64,000 nucleotides of DNA from Ralstonia sp. 25mfcol4.1 (GTDB lineage Bacteria > Pseudomonadota > Gammaproteobacteria > Burkholderiales > Burkholderiaceae). This document shows positions 56,251 to 64,000 of this stretch, in pieces. Under the pieces are notes generated by a model. The model had not been told where the DNA came from and made no database searches. It saw only the letters and a program-made list of their open reading frames with translations. Each line of letters opens with the position of its first letter. Within the stretch, counting starts at the first letter, position 1. The stretch spans positions 62,001 to 126,000 of the forward strand of contig NZ_FNJO01000001.1 in the NCBI RefSeq assembly GCF_900104095.1. The letters are read 5' to 3'. A program made the translations under genes and the position numbers.

Positions 56251-57697
56251 CGACTCCCCGCAGCAGGACCCCGATCCTGCCGACTCGCCCCCGCCCGCCG
56301 ATCCGTCGACCGTCCCGATGACCACTGCCGAGCCTGCCACGCCCATCCCGTCAGCGTCGGCCGGCGCCGATCTGGCCGAGGCCAGCGGCCCCGACCAGCA
56401 GCAGTTCGTCGACTGGCTGCGCGCCGTCGCCCCGTACATCCACACGTTCCGCGGCAAGACTTTCGTGATCGCGTTCAGTGGCGAACTGGTCAAGGCCGGG
56501 GTGCTCAACGCGCTGGTCAACGACGTGGCGCTGCTGCACGCCATGGGCATGCACGTGGTGCTGGTCTTCGGCTCGCGCCCGCAGGTGGAAGAGCAGCTGG
56601 GGCTGCGCAACGTGCAGTCGCAGTTTGCCGATGGCGTGCGGATCACCGACAACGCCGCGCTGGAATGCGCCAAGGAAGCGGCCGGCGAACTGCGTCTGGA
56701 CATCGAGGCGGCCTTCAGCCAGGGCCTGCCCAATACCCCGATGGCCGGCGCCCAGCTGTCGGTGGTGTCGGGCAACTTCATCACGGCGCGGCCGGTCGGC
56801 ATCGTCAACGGCGTGGATTACCAGCACACGGGGCTGGTGCGCAAGATCGACGACGAGTCGATGCGCATGTCGCTGTCGCACGGCAAGATCGTGCTGCTGT
56901 CGCCGCTGGGCTTCTCGCCTACGGGCCAGGCGTTCAACCTGTCGATGGAAGACGTGGCCAGCGCCACGGCCAGCGCGCTCAAGGCCGACAAGCTGATCTT
57001 CATCACCGAGGTGCCGGGCGTGCCCGACGCCGTGGGCAAGCTGATGAAGGAAATGTCGCTGCGCACCGCCGTGGAGCGGCTGCAGAACAACCACCTGCCG
57101 CCCGACGTCGCCTACTACCTGGAGCATCTGGTCAAGGCGCTCAAGGGCGGCGTGCCCCGTGCCCACCTGATCCCGTTCGACATGGACGGCTCGGTGCTGC
57201 TGGAACTGTTCCTGCACGATGGCGTGGGCACGATGGTGTCCGATACCGACCTGGAAAGCCTGCGCGAAGCCACCCTCGACGACGTGGGCGGCATCCTCCA
57301 GCTGATCGCGCCGCTGGAGGCCGATGGCACGCTGGTGCCACGCGGACGTCACCTGATCGAGCGCGACATCGACAAGTTCTCGGTGATCGAGCACGACAAC
57401 GTGCTGTTCGGCTGCGCCGCGCTGTACGCCTTCCCGCGCGAGAACATGGGCGAGATGGCCTGCCTGACCGTGTCGGCCGAGGCGCAGGGCACCGGCGACG
57501 GCGAGCGCCTGCTCAAGCGCATCGAACGCCGCGCCCGCTCGCTGGGCCTGGACCGCCTGTTCGTGCTCACCACGCGCACCGAGCACTGGTTCCTCAAGCG
57601 CGGGTTCGTGCACGCCACCGTGGATGACCTGCCCGAAGACAAGCGCAAGCTCTACAACTGGCAGCGCAAGTCGATGGTGCTGATGAAAAAGCTGTAA
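56237..57697 (+). CDS. argA: N-acetylglutamate synthase ArgA
   Basis: First step of arginine synthesis, acetyl-CoA plus glutamate. 486 residues: an N-terminal low-complexity lead, an amino-acid-kinase domain (about 55–320; [38 protein letters not shown]) and a C-terminal GNAT acetyltransferase domain (about 330–486; [30 protein letters not shown]). This bifunctional layout is classical ArgA. Start at ATG 56237; a GTG at 56204 would overlap hrpA and is not preferred. Probably leaderless. Confidence 0.96.
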   Translation: MNARTDSPQQDPDPADSPPPADPSTVPMTTAEPATPIPSASAGADLAEASGPDQQQFVDWLRAVAPYIHTFRGKTFVIAFSGELVKAGVLNALVNDVALLHAMGMHVVLVFGSRPQVEEQLGLRNVQSQFADGVRITDNAALECAKEAAGELRLDIEAAFSQGLPNTPMAGAQLSVVSGNFITARPVGIVNGVDYQHTGLVRKIDDESMRMSLSHGKIVLLSPLGFSPTGQAFNLSMEDVASATASALKADKLIFITEVPGVPDAVGKLMKEMSLRTAVERLQNNHLPPDVAYYLEHLVKALKGGVPRAHLIPFDMDGSVLLELFLHDGVGTMVSDTDLESLREATLDDVGGILQLIAPLEADGTLVPRGRHLIERDIDKFSVIEHDNVLFGCAALYAFPRENMGEMACLTVSAEAQGTGDGERLLKRIERRARSLGLDRLFVLTTRTEHWFLKRGFVHATVDDLPEDKRKLYNWQRKSMVLMKKL

Positions 57698-57773
57698 CCC
57701 CGCAACGTCCGCAAAGACAACAGCCGCCGCAGGGACATGGGCCGCCGGCCCCGCCCCGCCAGCCCAGCTTGGC

Positions 57774-57779
57774 TACAAT
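57774..57779 (+). promoter_or_regulatory. −10 element of yggX
   Basis: GGCTACAATAG contains TACAAT; predicted start near 57786, 21 bases before the ATG, with a clear AAGGAG site in the leader. Confidence 0.45.
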
Positions 57780-57806
57780 AGCGGCCACACGAAAAAGGAG
57801 TCCCTC

Positions 57807-58082
57807 ATGGCCCGCATGGTCCATTGCGTCAAACTGAACAAGGAAGCCGAAGGCCTCGACTTCCCGCCGCTGCCGGGCGACCTCGGCAAGAAGATCTGGC
57901 AGAGCGTGTCGAAGGAAGCCTGGGCTGGCTGGCTCAAGCACCAGACCATGCTGATCAACGAGAACCGCCTGAACATGGCCGACGTCCGTGCGCGCCAATA
58001 CCTGCTCAAGCAGACCGAGAAGTATTTCTTCGGCGAAGGCGCCGACCAGGCCGCCGGCTACGTGCCGCCGCCTTCGGCCTGA
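57807..58082 (+). CDS. yggX: Probable Fe(2+)-trafficking/oxidative damage protection protein YggX
   Basis: 91 residues of the YggX family, small cytoplasmic proteins that protect iron–sulfur clusters from oxidation. [28 protein letters not shown] with the conserved Cys7 and the [25 protein letters not shown] stretch are family signatures. An AAAAAGGAG site lies upstream of ATG 57807. Its SoxR-like regulation in enterics cannot be assumed here. Ends at a strong terminator. Confidence 0.96.
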   Translation: MARMVHCVKLNKEAEGLDFPPLPGDLGKKIWQSVSKEAWAGWLKHQTMLINENRLNMADVRARQYLLKQTEKYFFGEGADQAAGYVPPPSA

Positions 58083-58103
58083 CCGACGGAAAGCCGCGAA
58101 CAA

Positions 58104-58128
58104 GGCGGGTGCTTCGGCACCCGCTTTT
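58104..58128 (+). terminator. Intrinsic terminator of yggX
   Basis: A GCGGGTGC / GCACCCGC stem with a TTCG tetraloop is followed by TTTTC. Confidence 0.88.
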
Positions 58129-58144
58129 CATTGATACATCCGAT

Positions 58145-58158
58145 TTGACCCAGATCAT
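58145..58158 (+). promoter_or_regulatory. Candidate FNR box upstream of narK1
   Basis: TTGACCCAGATCAT matches TTGATnnnnATCAA at eight of ten bases, about 225 bp before narK1. A class II start would be near 58193, but the −10 there is poor, so the site is only a candidate. The rest of the 58129–58375 spacer shows no gene. Confidence 0.45.
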
Positions 58159-58375
58159 GATCATGTCGCGGCGAGCCGGTATGCCGCCACGCCGGCCATT
58201 GGCGCCATACCCGCCGTGACCGTTGCCCCACGCGGCTTTCCGGGCGGGCATATGCCGAAAGAACTAGTACGCACGGCATAGCCCCGTCCGCTCCCGGCTG
58301 TACGGCCGGCGAATGTTCCGCGCAGCCCCGCAGGCCTACTCTGGCATCACTCTCCAAAGTGACTCCGGAACGGCC

Positions 58376-59686
58376 ATGGCCAGCGCAACCCACTCCTCCC
58401 CAACCTCCGAATCCGTACCGCCCGGCGCCTGGACCACGCTCTGGTCCAGCACGTTCGCGTTCACCATCTGCTTTGCCGTCTGGATGATGTTCGCGGTGCT
58501 CGGCATCCCGCTCAAGAACGAACTCGGCCTCAACGACACGGAATTCGGCCTGCTGGCCGCCACGCCGGTGCTCAGTGGCTCGCTGATCCGCGTACCGCTG
58601 GGCATCTGGACCGACCGCTACGGCGGCCGCGTGGTGTTCTTCGTCCTGATGCTGTTGACGGTGATCCCGATCTGGCTGATTTCCTATGTCCACACGCTGT
58701 GGCAGCTGCTGGTGCTCGGGCTGTTCGTCGGACTGGCCGGCGGCTCGTTCTCGGTGGGCACGCCGTATGTGGCCCGCTGGTTCCCGCGCTCGCGCCAGGG
58801 GCTGGCGATGGGCATCTTCGGGGCCGGCAACTCGGGCGCCGCACTGACCAAGTTCGTGGCCCCGGCGCTGATCCTGGCTGCCGGCACGTGGGAAATCGTG
58901 CCCAAGGTCTACTCGGTGGCGATGCTGGTCACGGCCATCGTATTTTTCCTGTTTTCGCGCAGCAACCCGGCGCACCGGTCGGCATCGGCCACGAGCTTTC
59001 GCGCCCAGCTGGCCGTGATGCGCGACCCGCGCGTGTGGCGCTACTCGCAGTACTACTCGGTGGTGTTCGGCGGCTACGTGGGCCTGTCGCTGTGGATGAC
59101 CAAGTACTACATCGGCGAATACGGCTTCGACATCAAGACCGCCGCCTTCCTGGCCGCCTGCTTCTCGCTGCCCGGCGGCGTGCTGCGCGCGATTGGCGGC
59201 TGGATCTCTGACCGCTACGGCGCCCATCGGACCACGTGGTGGGTGATGTGGGTCAGCTGGGTGGGCTTCTTCCTGCTGAGCTACCCGAAGACAGACTTCG
59301 TGATCCATACGGTCAGCGGCCCGCAGAGCTTCCATATCGCCCTGACGCCCACCCTGTTCACGATCCTGATGTTCGTGGTCGGCATCGCCTTCGCCATCGG
59401 CAAGGCCTCGGTCTTCAAGTTCATCTCCAACGACTTCACGCACAACATCGGCGCCGTGTCCGGCGTGGTGGGCCTGGCCGGCGGCCTGGGCGGCTTCATC
59501 CTGCCGATTCTGTTCGGCGCGCTGGCCGACCTGACCGGCATCCGCAGCAGCTGCTTCATGCTGATGTACGGCACGGTCTGCGTGAGCCTGGTCTGGATGC
59601 ACTACAGCCACCGCGCGGAGCAGTTGCGTGCGGGGCGCCGGTCCGAGGCGTCCGCCGCCCTGGACAAGTCCGCGCAGGCTGCCTGA
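58376..59686 (+). CDS. narK1: Nitrate/nitrite MFS transporter NarK1 type
   Basis: 436 residues and about 12 membrane helices of the nitrate/nitrite porter family. The nitrate-signature regions are visible as GNSGAALTKFVAPALI and FAIGKASVFKFISNDFTHNIG with small residues lining the helices; FAVWMMFAVLGIPLKNELGLND marks the first helix. The first of two tandem narK genes ahead of narG; type 1 proteins are thought to act as proton/nitrate symporters. The ATG at 58376 is used; the frame upstream is open but lacks a signal or conserved part. Confidence 0.93.
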   Translation: MASATHSSPTSESVPPGAWTTLWSSTFAFTICFAVWMMFAVLGIPLKNELGLNDTEFGLLAATPVLSGSLIRVPLGIWTDRYGGRVVFFVLMLLTVIPIWLISYVHTLWQLLVLGLFVGLAGGSFSVGTPYVARWFPRSRQGLAMGIFGAGNSGAALTKFVAPALILAAGTWEIVPKVYSVAMLVTAIVFFLFSRSNPAHRSASATSFRAQLAVMRDPRVWRYSQYYSVVFGGYVGLSLWMTKYYIGEYGFDIKTAAFLAACFSLPGGVLRAIGGWISDRYGAHRTTWWVMWVSWVGFFLLSYPKTDFVIHTVSGPQSFHIALTPTLFTILMFVVGIAFAIGKASVFKFISNDFTHNIGAVSGVVGLAGGLGGFILPILFGALADLTGIRSSCFMLMYGTVCVSLVWMHYSHRAEQLRAGRRSEASAALDKSAQAA

Positions 59687-59719
59687 TCCGCGCTTTCCCA
59701 CTTCCCTCTCTCGCACATC

Positions 59720-61105
59720 ATGACCAGTACCGTACTGACCCGTTGGGAGCCCGAAAATGCCACGTTCTGGCGCGACCGGGGCGAACGCATCGCCTATCGC
59801 AACCTCTGGATCTCGATTCCGGCCCTGATGCTGGCCTTCGTGGTCTGGATGCTCTGGAGCGTGGTGGCGGTCAACCTTGACCGCGCCGGCTTCCAGTTCA
59901 CCAAGAACCAGCTGTTCTGGCTGACCGCGCTGCCGGCCCTGTCCGGTGCCACGCTGCGCATCTTCTATTCGTTCCTCGTGCCGGTGTTCGGCGGCCGCCG
60001 CTTCACGGCGATCTCCACCGCGCTGCTGCTGATTCCGGCGCTGGGCATGGGCTTTGCGCTGCGCGACCCTTCCACCAGCTACCCGACCCTGCTGGTGCTG
60101 GCCCTGCTGTGCGGGCTGGGCGGCGCCAATTTCAGTTCGTCGATGGCCAATATCAGCTTCTTCTTCCCGAAGGCGAAGAAGGGGCTGGCCACCGGCCTCA
60201 ACGCCGGCATCGGCAACCTCGGCGTGTCCGTGGTGCAGTTCGTCACGCCGATGGTGGTGTCGGTGGCCGTGTTCGGCGCGCTCGGCGGCGAACCCCAGAG
60301 CTACCAGGCCGGCGGCGCCACGCAAAGCCTCTGGCTGCAGAACGCGGGCTTCATCTGGGTACCGTTCATCGTGGTGGCATCGGTGGCCGCGTGGTTCGGC
60401 ATGAACGACATCGCCGACGCGCGCGCGTCGTTCGCGGAACAGGCCGTGATCTTCCAGCGCCAGCACAACTGGCTGATGTGCTGGCTCTATATCGGCACGT
60501 TCGGCTCGTTCATCGGCTTCTCGGCCGGACTGGCGCTGCTGACCAAATCGCAATTCCCGGGCATCAACCCCACGGCCTATGCCTTCCTGGGGCCGCTGGT
60601 CGGCGCGCTGACGCGCCCGGTTGGCGGCTGGATCTCCGACAAGCTCGGCGGAGCGCGGGTCACGCTCTGGACCTTCATCGGCATGATCGCGGCCGTCTGC
60701 GCCGTGCTGTCCGCCCTGCCCCAAGGCGGGCAGGCGGGCAACTTCCAGGCATTCCTGGCCGCGTTCATCGTGCTGTTCGCCCTGACCGGCGTCGGCAACG
60801 GATCGACGTTCCGCATGATCCCGGTGATTTTCCTGACCGAGCGTCAGCGCGACGCCGCCGGCAAGGGCGACGCCGCGCAAAAACAGGCCGTGCAGGACGC
60901 CGGCAAGGAATCGGCCGCCGTGCTGGGCTTCTCTGGCGCGATTGGCGCCTATGGCGGTTTCTTTATTCCAAAGAGCTTCGGCACGTCGCTGGAAATGACG
61001 GGCTCGCCCGACGCCGCGCTCTACTGCTTCATCGCCTTCTATCTGAGCTGTGTACTGGTGACCTGGTGGTACTACGCACGCCGGAACGCCCCCATGCCCT
61101 GCTGA
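59720..61105 (+). CDS. narK2: Nitrate/nitrite MFS transporter NarK2 type
   Basis: 461 residues, about 12 helices, starting 33 bp after narK1. FVVWMLWSVVAVNLDRAGFQFTKNQLFWLTALPALSG is typical of the NarK2/NarU type; nitrate-signature segments read GGANFSSSMANISFFFPKAKKG and GVGNGSTFRMIPVIFL. Type 2 proteins are associated with nitrate/nitrite exchange. Together with NarK1 it would feed cytoplasmic-facing NarG and remove nitrite. narG begins 40 bp downstream. Confidence 0.93.
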   Translation: MTSTVLTRWEPENATFWRDRGERIAYRNLWISIPALMLAFVVWMLWSVVAVNLDRAGFQFTKNQLFWLTALPALSGATLRIFYSFLVPVFGGRRFTAISTALLLIPALGMGFALRDPSTSYPTLLVLALLCGLGGANFSSSMANISFFFPKAKKGLATGLNAGIGNLGVSVVQFVTPMVVSVAVFGALGGEPQSYQAGGATQSLWLQNAGFIWVPFIVVASVAAWFGMNDIADARASFAEQAVIFQRQHNWLMCWLYIGTFGSFIGFSAGLALLTKSQFPGINPTAYAFLGPLVGALTRPVGGWISDKLGGARVTLWTFIGMIAAVCAVLSALPQGGQAGNFQAFLAAFIVLFALTGVGNGSTFRMIPVIFLTERQRDAAGKGDAAQKQAVQDAGKESAAVLGFSGAIGAYGGFFIPKSFGTSLEMTGSPDAALYCFIAFYLSCVLVTWWYYARRNAPMPC

Positions 61106-61145
61106 GGCGGCATCACCCACAAAAAGCAAGCGGAGAACATAAGAA

Positions 61146-64000
61146 ATGTCTCATTTTCTGGATCGACTGAAGTTCCTGTCGCGCGTGAAGTCCACATACG
61201 CCGACGGGCATGGCGCGGTGGTCAACGAAGACCGCACGTGGGAAAACAGCTACCGCAGCCGCTGGCAGCACGACAAGATCGTGCGATCGACCCACGGCGT
61301 GAACTGCACGGGCTCGTGTTCGTGGAAGGTGTACGTCAAGAACGGCCTGATCACCTGGGAAACCCAGCAGACCGACTACCCGCGCACCCGTCCCGACCTG
61401 CCCAACCACGAACCGCGTGGCTGCCCGCGCGGCGCGTCCTATAGCTGGTATGTGTACTCGGCGCAGCGCGTGAAGTATCCGATGATCCGCGGCCGCCTGA
61501 TGGAGATGTGGCGCGAGGCCCGCGAGACCATGGACCCGATCGCCGCGTGGGCATCGATCAGCCAGGACCCCGAGAAGGCCGCGCGCTACAAGAGCGTGCG
61601 CGGCCAGGGCGGCTTTGTGCGGGCGGACTGGGATACGGCCACGGAGATGATCGCGGCCGCCAACGCCTTCACGGTCAAGGAATACGGCCCGGATCGGGTC
61701 ATCGGATTTTCGCCAATTCCGGCCATGTCGATGGTTTCGTACGCGGCCGGGGCGCGCTACCTGAGCCTGATCGGCGGCGCCTGCCTGTCGTTCTATGACT
61801 GGTACTGCGACCTGCCGCCCGCCAGCCCGCAGATCTGGGGCGAGCAGACCGACGTGCCCGAGTCGGCGGACTGGTACAACAGCACTTACCTGATGGTCTG
61901 GGGCTCGAACGTGCCGCAAACCCGCACCCCTGACGCACACTTCTATACCGAAGTCCGCTACAAGGGCACCAAGACCGTCGCCGTGTCATCGGATTTCGGC
62001 GAAATGGTGAAGTTCGGCGACATCTGGCTCGCCCCGAAGCAAGGCACCGATGCCGCGCTGGCCATGGCCATGGGCCACGTAGTGCTCAAGGAATTCCACG
62101 CGACCGGCAAGTCATCGTATTTCCGCGATTACGTGAAGCAGTACACCGACATGCCGATGCTGGTGCTGCTGCGCGACCAGGACGGCACGCTGGTGCCCGA
62201 CCACTTCCTGCGCGCGTCCCATCTGGACGGCAACCTGGACCAGGCCAACCATCCGGAATGGAAGACGCTGGTGATCGACCAGGCCAGCGGCGAGATCGTG
62301 GCACCCAACGGCTCGATCGGTTTCCGCTGGGGCGAGGCCGCGCACGACGACGGCGCCAGGGTGGGCCGCTGGAACCTGGAAATGAAGGATGGCGGCAGCG
62401 GCCGGGACATCGACCCGCGCCTGTCGCTGATCGGCCATGAGGACGAAGTGGCCGAAGTGGGCTTCCCCTACTTCGGCGGCGAGCACGACGCGCTGCTGCG
62501 CCGTCGCGTGCCGGTGCGCCGGCTGACGCTGGCCGATGGCACCCAGGTGCGCGTGGCCACCGTCTACGACCTGCAGATGGCCAACTACGGCGTCGACCAG
62601 GGCCTGGGCGGGCCCAACGTGGCCGCGTCGTTCGACGACGACGTGCCCTACACGCCGGCCTGGCAGGAAAAGCACACCTCCGTGCCACGCCACCTCGTGA
62701 TCCAGGTGGCACGCGAGTTCGCCGGCAACGCCGACCGCACACACGGCAAGAGCATGGTGATCGTCGGTGCGGCGCTGAACCACTGGTACCACAACGACAT
62801 GATCTACCGCGGCATCATCAACCTGTTGATGATGTGCGGCTGCGTGGGTCAGAGCGGTGGCGGCTGGGCCCACTACGTCGGCCAGGAAAAGCTGCGCCCG
62901 CAATTCGGCTGGGCGCCGCTGGCCTTCGGTTCCGACTGGTCGCGCCCGCCGCGCCACATGAACGGCACGTCGTTCTTCTACAACCACACGAGCCAGTGGC
63001 GCCACGAGAAGCTTGGCGTCGGCGAGATCCTGGCGCCGACCGCCGATCACAGGCGCTATGACAACCTGTCGCTGCTGGACCTGAACGCCAAGTCCGAGCG
63101 CATGGGCTGGCTGCCTTCGGCGCCGCAGCTCGGCCGCAACCCGCTGGACGTGGTGGCCGACGCCCGCGCGGCCGGCAAGGACCCGGTCGCCCACACCGTC
63201 GAACAGCTGAAGTCCGGCGCGCTGCAGTTCGCCTGCGACGATCCCGACAACCCGGCCAACTTCCCACGCAACATGTTCGTATGGCGCTCGAACATCCTGG
63301 GCAGCTCGGGCAAGGGACACGAATACTTCCTCAAGTACCTGCTCGGCACCCAGAACGCCGTGTTCGGCGACGAGAACGACGCGATCAAGCCGAGCGAAGT
63401 GAAGGTACGCCCGGCCGCGGAGGGCAAGCTCGACCTGCTGACCGTGCTGGACTTCCGCATGAGCACCACCTGCCTGTACGGCGACATCGTGCTGCCGACG
63501 GCCACCTGGTATGAAAAGGACGACCTGAACACGTCGGACATGCACCCGTTCATCCACCCGCTTTCCGAAGCCGTGCAGCCGCTGTGGGAAAGCAAGACCG
63601 ACTGGGAAATCTACAAGGCCATCGCGAAGAAATTCACCGAGATTGCCGGCCCGTACCTGGGCACGCGCGAGGATCTGGTCTGCACGCCGCTGCTGCACGA
63701 CACCCCGGGCGAACTGGGCCAGCCGTTCGAGCCGAAGGACTGGAAGCATGGCGAGTGCGACCTGATCCCGGGCAAGACCGCCCCGTCGATGACCGTGGTG
63801 GAACGCAACTACGCCGACATCTACAAGAAGTTCACGTCGATCGGGCCGTTGCTGGACAAGCTGGGCAATGGTGGCAAGGGCATCAACTGGGATACGAAGC
63901 ATGAGGTCCGCGAGATCGGCCACCTGAGCAAGACCGTGACCGAGCCGGGCGTCAGCTACGGCCGTCCGCGGCTGGAAACGGCCATCGACGCCGCCGAGAT
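61146..64000 (+). CDS. narG: Respiratory nitrate reductase alpha subunit NarG (3' end outside window)
   Basis: Catalytic molybdenum subunit of membrane-bound nitrate reductase, facing the cytoplasm. About 951 codons are visible from ATG 61146; the family has about 1,240, so the end is outside. The FS0 cluster ligands are His50, Cys54, Cys58 and Cys93, and the molybdenum ligand is expected at Asp222 in YDWYCDLPP. The cofactor-binding DMSO-reductase-like domains follow. No twin-arginine signal peptide. Co-transcribed with narK1 and narK2, and presumably followed by narHJI. Confidence 0.97.
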   Translation, partial: MSHFLDRLKFLSRVKSTYADGHGAVVNEDRTWENSYRSRWQHDKIVRSTHGVNCTGSCSWKVYVKNGLITWETQQTDYPRTRPDLPNHEPRGCPRGASYSWYVYSAQRVKYPMIRGRLMEMWREARETMDPIAAWASISQDPEKAARYKSVRGQGGFVRADWDTATEMIAAANAFTVKEYGPDRVIGFSPIPAMSMVSYAAGARYLSLIGGACLSFYDWYCDLPPASPQIWGEQTDVPESADWYNSTYLMVWGSNVPQTRTPDAHFYTEVRYKGTKTVAVSSDFGEMVKFGDIWLAPKQGTDAALAMAMGHVVLKEFHATGKSSYFRDYVKQYTDMPMLVLLRDQDGTLVPDHFLRASHLDGNLDQANHPEWKTLVIDQASGEIVAPNGSIGFRWGEAAHDDGARVGRWNLEMKDGGSGRDIDPRLSLIGHEDEVAEVGFPYFGGEHDALLRRRVPVRRLTLADGTQVRVATVYDLQMANYGVDQGLGGPNVAASFDDDVPYTPAWQEKHTSVPRHLVIQVAREFAGNADRTHGKSMVIVGAALNHWYHNDMIYRGIINLLMMCGCVGQSGGGWAHYVGQEKLRPQFGWAPLAFGSDWSRPPRHMNGTSFFYNHTSQWRHEKLGVGEILAPTADHRRYDNLSLLDLNAKSERMGWLPSAPQLGRNPLDVVADARAAGKDPVAHTVEQLKSGALQFACDDPDNPANFPRNMFVWRSNILGSSGKGHEYFLKYLLGTQNAVFGDENDAIKPSEVKVRPAAEGKLDLLTVLDFRMSTTCLYGDIVLPTATWYEKDDLNTSDMHPFIHPLSEAVQPLWESKTDWEIYKAIAKKFTEIAGPYLGTREDLVCTPLLHDTPGELGQPFEPKDWKHGECDLIPGKTAPSMTVVERNYADIYKKFTSIGPLLDKLGNGGKGINWDTKHEVREIGHLSKTVTEPGVSYGRPRLETAIDAAE

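Noticed and set aside
58058-61129. A 1,023-codon open frame on the minus strand opposite yggX, narK1 and narK2
   Set aside because: Antisense shadow of well-recognised genes; composition rich in His, Arg and Gly, with no domain.

Overview
The window looks like a piece of the main chromosome of a betaproteobacterium of the Burkholderiaceae, most like Cupriavidus or Ralstonia. Evidence: high GC with strong third-position bias; the order rluB–rimP–nusA–infB–rbfA–truB; an odhA–odhB–odhL–zapE operon; an fnr gene next to a full cco cluster; a glnA–DUF4124–ntrB–ntrC operon; and two narK genes ahead of narG. The genus is inferred from gene content and order; no database comparison was made. I see no rRNA, tRNA, CRISPR array, insertion sequence or prophage.

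Layout. 1–5.1 kb (+): the end of a MarR regulator, then an outer-membrane factor, an EmrA-type adaptor and an EmrB-type transporter, forming a tripartite drug efflux pump. 5.2–11.6 kb (−): truB, rbfA, infB, nusA and rimP, the translation/transcription-factor operon, preceded by rluB and scpB (11.96–15.0 kb). 15.5–25.5 kb: the cbb3 oxidase region. fnr lies on +. On − lie a UreH/TauE-like membrane protein, ccoI-ccoS, ccoN-O-Q-P-G-H and a small membrane protein. Strong FNR boxes sit ahead of ccoI and ccoN. 25.6–32.6 kb (−): zapE, the E3, E2 and E1 genes of 2-oxoglutarate dehydrogenase. 32.9–37.9 kb (−): ugpB-A-E-C-Q for glycerol-3-phosphate and phosphodiester uptake, with a divergent HAD phosphatase.

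39.0–41.1 kb (+) is the least ordinary part: an M30-like metallopeptidase lipoprotein with a small lipoprotein behind it. Its ribosome binding site lies in one arm of a perfect 13-bp inverted repeat. 41.2–46.2 kb (−): glnA, DUF4124, ntrB, ntrC with a sigma-54 promoter, NtrC sites and an intercistronic terminator. 46.7–52 kb: a rhodanese, a CinA-type protein, an EI24 membrane protein, then a sterol-desaturase-like enzyme, a NodB-fold protein and a YVTN beta-propeller. 52–58 kb: hrpA and argA start 23 bp apart around one palindromic −10 element; yggX follows. 58.4–64 kb (+): narK1, narK2 and narG, which runs off the window.

Functionally the window combines housekeeping operons with a low-oxygen block (Fnr, cbb3 oxidase, nitrate reductase), nitrogen control (GlnA/NtrBC) and phosphorus scavenging (Ugp). 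Several intergenic regions carry structure that the genes do not explain; these are listed as findings.
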